Positions 59,475-64,000 of a stretch of 64,000 nt of DNA are shown here, piece after piece. Position 1 is the stretch's first letter. Each line of letters begins with the position of its first letter. The stretch is from positions 56,421,879 to 56,485,878 of the forward strand of contig OX439003.1 of NCBI GenBank assembly GCA_949316495.1. The letters run 5' to 3'. The stretch comes from Amphiduros pacificus (Eukaryota; Annelida; Polychaeta; Phyllodocida; Hesionidae). The position numbers were made by a program, and so were the translations under genes. Below the pieces are notes generated by a model. It worked only from the letters and a program-made list of their open reading frames with translations. It was not told where the DNA came from and did not search any database.

Positions 59475-62400
59475 TTATTTATTTATTTATTATCATAATC
59501 GGACTTGAAGTCCAAAACTTAAAAACTAGGTTTTACATACATAAGACATATAAATAAAGTGTAGAAATATCACAATAATTAAAAACATTAAATGGTACAT
59601 AAATTGTTGATCATATAATTGATGTCATCAAGTTCAAAGAATCTATCGAGATGACCATCCCTCATTAGCACCAATTCCTTTACAATACTGCTGTAATCAA
59701 AGTATTCAGGTATTACAGCATCTGTCCAGCATTTTAACATATCTTTCTTTAAAACATAATGTGGCTTACTTAATGCATCTTCAACAGATGTTTCACATTT
59801 GTAAGCAATATATCTTAAGTTTCTACCAATAACTGACATTTTACTGTACATAGAATTCTTTGCAACATAATTTACAACTGGGTTCTTAGCATCAATTAAT
59901 GATTTATAAAAATTCATAAATCTACAGAAGAAGGAGACTCTAAGTGGCACATTATCTGATATCAAGGCCACCATATCACAATGGGTGTCGTATGGCAACC
60001 TCCACATTCTTCTGATAGCTTTACGCCATTGTACACATATACCATTTAGTGCATCTCCCCATAGGGGCCAAATCTGAGATCCATAAAAAGAGCAGCAATA
60101 TTGGTTAAAAAGCTTGTTCTTGACAGAGCTTTTCAGGGATCCAAAATCAGACATAAACATATTAAAACTCACATTAAATTTTCTTTCACCTTCTTTGTTT
60201 AAAATCTGATAGTCAGTAGTACTCAACATATTCCCTAAATGTACAGCTTTATCACAGATGGGAACAGTTTCACCATTCACAGTAACACTGATACCTGTAG
60301 TATCTTTTCTACCAAACACTAGCAGTTTACTCTTTTTACCATTAAACAATACATCATGCTTATTTGCATAACGTTCACATATTTCAATAATTTTTCGCAG
60401 GCCTGACAATGTGGGTACAAGAGTGATAAGGTCATCTGCATAACCCATACCTCCACAATAGTGTTGACCAATATGACAACCAATTCCAGATTGTTTCAGT
60501 TCTAGCAGTAGACCATCCATATATACTCCAAACAGCAAAGGAGACATTACCCCCCCTTGCCGTACGCCATTAGTAACCTTAAAAACAGGAGATATCTTAT
60601 CGTTCCACTTGACCTGTAGTTTTTGGTTAGTATACATATGCAACAAAAGTCTAATTACCAGGGGACACATCCCTTTATCAATGAGCTTCTTAAACAACAG
60701 GCAATAATTAACCCTATCAAACGCCTTTGAAGCATCAAGTAAAAGAGCATAAACATGGCTACCATTTTCTAGATAATGTGAGATTGTCTCATTGACTAGT
60801 CCTGTACACATTGTAGTAGACAACCCATTTTTAAATCCAAATTGTAAATCTGATGTGTCAAATACAGCTGCTTGTTGCTGCAATATCACAATGTCATACA
60901 GCTTACCAATGGTACTGCCTAAAGTAAGTGCCCTGAAATTGTCAGAACTATTACTTGCTTTCCTTTTATCTTTTTGCAAAGGCACCATAGTTCCTAGTAA
61001 AAGCTTTTCAGGGCTAACACCATGATATAACATGCTATTGAATAAAACCGTGAGAATAACATAAAGTTTGTTAGTACCTTGTAAAATATGATCTGAAAAG
61101 ATGCCATCTTGTTCACCTTTACCAGGCTTTAGTCTTTTCAATGCATTATGTACATCATCAACATCAATACCATGTAGGTGACCATTACCATCATCTGTGC
61201 AACAATTACAATCAATAAGAGAATTAACTTCATTTACCAAAGAATGCATATCATCTGATTTAAAACCAACACAATTATACAGTTTGTTGAACTTGGTAGA
61301 GAATAAATCTGCAACATTTTTGTTACCAGATATACCATCTACAACCTTAGGCAATGAACGTATAGAATGTTTCATTTTTCTTGCTTCATTCCAGAGATTA
61401 CGATCATTCCTAGAACTTATAGCTTCAGCCATTTTGTTGTTCCTTATGGACTGATTTTCCCTTATAGTGTACCTAATAGCATAATGATACTGTGCTCTTG
61501 TTCTTCGCATGATATCAGCAATAGTACCATTTCTTGGTGAACCATTATCACGCCACAGATTATGCCAAAATAATGAAACTTCTCTTTTATCTTTGACATT
61601 ATCATTCCAACCAGGAACAACCTTACAATTGGATACAATACCAGTCTTAGGCAGACACTCATCTGCTGCCTCAAGACAACATTTTAAAACCTTGTCATAT
61701 GTAACACATATCATCTCAATATGAGCATTATCAGTGCACTTAACATCTCTACATTTAAAAGCATCACAATTAAAATCACAATTGGACAATTTCTCATCAA
61801 GTTTACATTTATACATGTCAATGTCATTCTCTGTACACTTATGCCAGGCAACTCTACGAGTACGACAATGCTCAACAGATACATAGTATGAAACATCAAT
61901 ATCAAATTCAATACATACAGGAATGTGATCAGAGAAATTATCTACAGACAATAAAGTATCATACTTAACTATTGCATCACAGAAGTTGGGTGTTATAATA
62001 AAATGATCAATAATTGACTTACTATCAGTTACAACATTATGATATGTATAGGGTATATTAGCACACTCAGAATCAATACACATGTGAAGTTGCTCATCAT
62101 TGACAAACTGTCTCATAGCATTGGTCTGTACATTATCTCTAGACATATCGGTGTTCATATCACCACCCAATATGAAATATTGTGTATCACTCTTATCACA
62201 AATTCTACTAATTTCATTCAACACATCAATATAATCATCATCAATAGTACCAGTATCACATGGCATATACATATTAAAAAGCAAAAAATTAAAATCACCA
62301 GTTTGTACCTTAACTGCACACAATCTTTTAGATTCACACACAATCTCTTCAATTTTATAGTCTATATCTGAAGACCAGACTATAGCACAGCCACCATATG

Positions 62401-62695
62401 GTCTACCAATTAAAGGCACACTTTCATCCATACCACTCACAACTACACAATCAGCATTGCTATCTATATCTTTCAACCTTTCTTTGAACTTTGTTTCATA
62501 CATACAGTGTTCTTGTACAAGTGTGAAATCAAAGGTCACCAACAACTCTTTCATAAAAACATACTTGTCCAAACCTAGGTGTTTACAATTGTAACTACAT
62601 GCACTAAATTGCTTGTGTTCCATCATAGACAGATTATGAGGTGTTTATCTCAGAGGTCTCTCCTTTTTGCTCACTGGATTGAGACCTAGGACAAT
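59475..62695 (-). mobile_element. Second APE-type LINE, inserted in the 48-bp array (minus orientation)
   Basis: The element separates two halves of the 48-bp array. Its 3' end is at the left and carries an (AAAT)n-type tail (minus strand) directly abutting the array. Upstream of the ORF is only about 70 bp before array sequence resumes at CTCAGATTG. Comparison with the unit shows that about 10 bp of array (offsets 14-23) is missing at the site, so insertion came with a small target deletion rather than an obvious duplication. There is no ORF1. The element is either 5'-truncated just before ORF2 or belongs to a single-ORF type (RTE-like organisation). Confidence 0.9.
59588..62626 (-). CDS. 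LINE endonuclease-reverse transcriptase (1012 residues)
   Basis: This is an uninterrupted frame starting MMEHKQFSACSYNC, which enters the endonuclease domain at once. Residues ~8-255 are an APE-type endonuclease (LVQEHC, GGCAIVW, GGDMNTD near 152, and SDHIPV). Residues ~500-800 are reverse transcriptase (LTLGSTIGKLYD, LLLDASKAFDRVNY near 629, NGVRQGGVMSPLLFGVY, GYADD with YADD at 729-732, FNGKKSKLLVFG). The C-terminus (to 1012) has no domain I can name. Motifs differ clearly from the LINE at 3971-8041 (GVRQGG versus GVPQGS; ASKAFD versus LSAAFD), so the two are different clades. No stop or frameshift is seen, which suggests recent activity. Confidence 0.9.
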   Translation of the reverse strand: MMEHKQFSACSYNCKHLGLDKYVFMKELLVTFDFTLVQEHCMYETKFKERLKDIDSNADCVVVSGMDESVPLIGRPYGGCAIVWSSDIDYKIEEIVCESKRLCAVKVQTGDFNFLLFNMYMPCDTGTIDDDYIDVLNEISRICDKSDTQYFILGGDMNTDMSRDNVQTNAMRQFVNDEQLHMCIDSECANIPYTYHNVVTDSKSIIDHFIITPNFCDAIVKYDTLLSVDNFSDHIPVCIEFDIDVSYYVSVEHCRTRRVAWHKCTENDIDMYKCKLDEKLSNCDFNCDAFKCRDVKCTDNAHIEMICVTYDKVLKCCLEAADECLPKTGIVSNCKVVPGWNDNVKDKREVSLFWHNLWRDNGSPRNGTIADIMRRTRAQYHYAIRYTIRENQSIRNNKMAEAISSRNDRNLWNEARKMKHSIRSLPKVVDGISGNKNVADLFSTKFNKLYNCVGFKSDDMHSLVNEVNSLIDCNCCTDDGNGHLHGIDVDDVHNALKRLKPGKGEQDGIFSDHILQGTNKLYVILTVLFNSMLYHGVSPEKLLLGTMVPLQKDKRKASNSSDNFRALTLGSTIGKLYDIVILQQQAAVFDTSDLQFGFKNGLSTTMCTGLVNETISHYLENGSHVYALLLDASKAFDRVNYCLLFKKLIDKGMCPLVIRLLLHMYTNQKLQVKWNDKISPVFKVTNGVRQGGVMSPLLFGVYMDGLLLELKQSGIGCHIGQHYCGGMGYADDLITLVPTLSGLRKIIEICERYANKHDVLFNGKKSKLLVFGRKDTTGISVTVNGETVPICDKAVHLGNMLSTTDYQILNKEGERKFNVSFNMFMSDFGSLKSSVKNKLFNQYCCSFYGSQIWPLWGDALNGICVQWRKAIRRMWRLPYDTHCDMVALISDNVPLRVSFFCRFMNFYKSLIDAKNPVVNYVAKNSMYSKMSVIGRNLRYIAYKCETSVEDALSKPHYVLKKDMLKCWTDAVIPEYFDYSSIVKELVLMRDGHLDRFFELDDINYMINNLCTI

Positions 62696-64000
62696 CTCAG
62701 ATTGTCCCCTAACATTGCATATAGCCCCATTATAACACTGAACCTCAGATTGTCCACTAACATTGCATATAGCCCCATTATATCACTGAACCTCAGATTG
62801 TCCCCTAACATTACATATAGCCCCATTATAACACTGAACCTCAGATTGTCCACTAACATTGCATATAGCCCCATTATAACACTGAACCTCAGATTGTCCA
62901 CTAACATTACATATAGCCCCATTATCATACTGAACCTCATATTGTCCCCTAACATTACATAGAGCCCCATTATAACACTGAGCCTCAGATTGTCCACTAA
63001 CATTACATAGAGCCCCATTATATCACTGAACCTCAGATTGTCCCCTAACATTACATAGAGCCCCATTATAACACTGAACCTCAGATTGTCCCCTAACATT
63101 ACATAGAGCCCCATTATATCACTGAACCTCAGATTGTCCACTAACATTACATAGAGTCCCATTATATCACTGAACCTCAGATTGTCCACTAACATTACAT
63201 AGAGTCCCATTATAACACTGAACCTCAGATTGTCCCCTAACATTACATAGAGCCCCATTATATCACTGAACCTCAGATTGTCCACTAACATTACATAGAG
63301 TCCCATTATATCACTGAACCTCAGATTGTCCACTAACATTACATATAGCCCCATTATCATACTGAACCTCATATTGTCCCCTAACATTACATAGAGCCCC
63401 ATTATAACACTGAGCCTCAGATTGTCCACTAACATTACATAGAGCCCCATTATATCACTGAACCTCAGATTGTCCCCTAACATTACATAGAGCCCCATTA
63501 TAACACTGAACCTCAGATTGTCCCCTAACATTGCATAGTCCCATTATATCACTGAACCTCAGATTGTCCACTAACATTACATAGAGCCCCATTATATCAC
63601 TGAACCTCAGATTGTCCCCTAACATTGCATAGTCCCATTATATCACTGAACCTCAGATTGTCCCCTAACATTACATAGAGCCCCATTATATCACTGAACC
63701 TCAGATTGTCTCCTAACATTACATAGAGCCCCATTATATCACTGAACCTCAGATTGTCTCCTAAAATTACATAGAGCCCCATTATAACACTGAACCTCAG
63801 ATTGTCCCCTAACATTACATTGAGCCCCATTATATCACTGAACCTCAGATTGTCTCCTAACATTACATAGAGCCCCATTATAACACTGAACCTCAGATTG
63901 TCTCCTAACATTACATAGAGTCCCATTATAACACTGAACCTCAGATTGTCCACTAACATTACATAGAGCCCCATTATATCACTGAACCTCAGATTGTCTC
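62696..64000. repeat. 48-bp minisatellite array, right part
   Basis: This continues the 48-bp array (about 27 units) to the window edge. Two units near 63530 and 63630 are shortened by four bases (TTGCATAGTCCC), which breaks the minus-strand open frame. A multi-unit block including ATATTGTCCCC and GAGCCTCAG recurs at about 62920-63010 and 63350-63440. Confidence 0.95.

Overview
The window is metazoan nuclear DNA, AT-rich and dominated by repeats, most likely from a marine lophotrochozoan such as a mollusc or brachiopod. This placement is an inference. It rests on intronless type II glycosyltransferase genes, APE-type LINEs, a TA-flanked MITE with CGCG-rich ends, and a bivalve 'pearl'-like element (inverted termini, a GTAT microsatellite and ~147-bp core repeats). 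No bacterial signals such as operons or Shine-Dalgarno sites were seen. No species can be named from the sequence alone.

Host genes: I can support five, all single-exon members of one family, GT31 beta-1,3-galactosyltransferase-like enzymes. They are A (14783-16870, +), B (30589-31953, +), C (36422-37816, +), D (39002-40384, -) and E (45190-46743, -). Each has an N-terminal hydrophobic signal or anchor, a low-complexity stem and a GT31 domain. The canonical DxD metal-binding motif reads NED in A-D and NQD in E. A and C are about 98% identical at DNA level over a ~499-bp tract covering the first half of the catalytic domain. B and D are about 98% identical over a ~465-bp tract at the same domain position. 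In both pairs the stem and the C-terminal half are strongly diverged. This looks like segmental gene conversion that homogenises the presumed donor-binding half while the stem and presumed acceptor-binding half vary. It is the most interesting signal in the window.

Layout: 1-11637 is a 51-bp minisatellite with higher-order structure, split by a nearly intact CR1/L2-like LINE (3967-8096). 11861-13112 is a 40-bp array. Gene A follows, with an 18-copy coding minisatellite in its stem. 18353-29155 is a very large 45-bp array split by an 844-bp MITE (24150-24993). Gene B, a 35-bp array (32163-33430), gene C, a 46-bp array and gene D follow. A pearl/Helentron-like element lies at 41533-43474. Gene E has six 35-bp repeats at its 3' end. 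From about 46.8 to 55.1 kb I found no gene, only small tandem repeats. 55.17-56.96 kb holds a 26-bp and a 16-bp array. 58260-64000 is a 48-bp array split by a second LINE (59475-62695, minus).

The very long open frames over the arrays, often on both strands, are mostly a by-product of unit lengths divisible by three (51, 45, 48) or of stop-free units (40, 16). I do not call them genes. In the 51-bp and 45-bp arrays, removing the inserted element restores the repeat register to the base, which fixes the element boundaries and shows that the arrays are older than the insertions.
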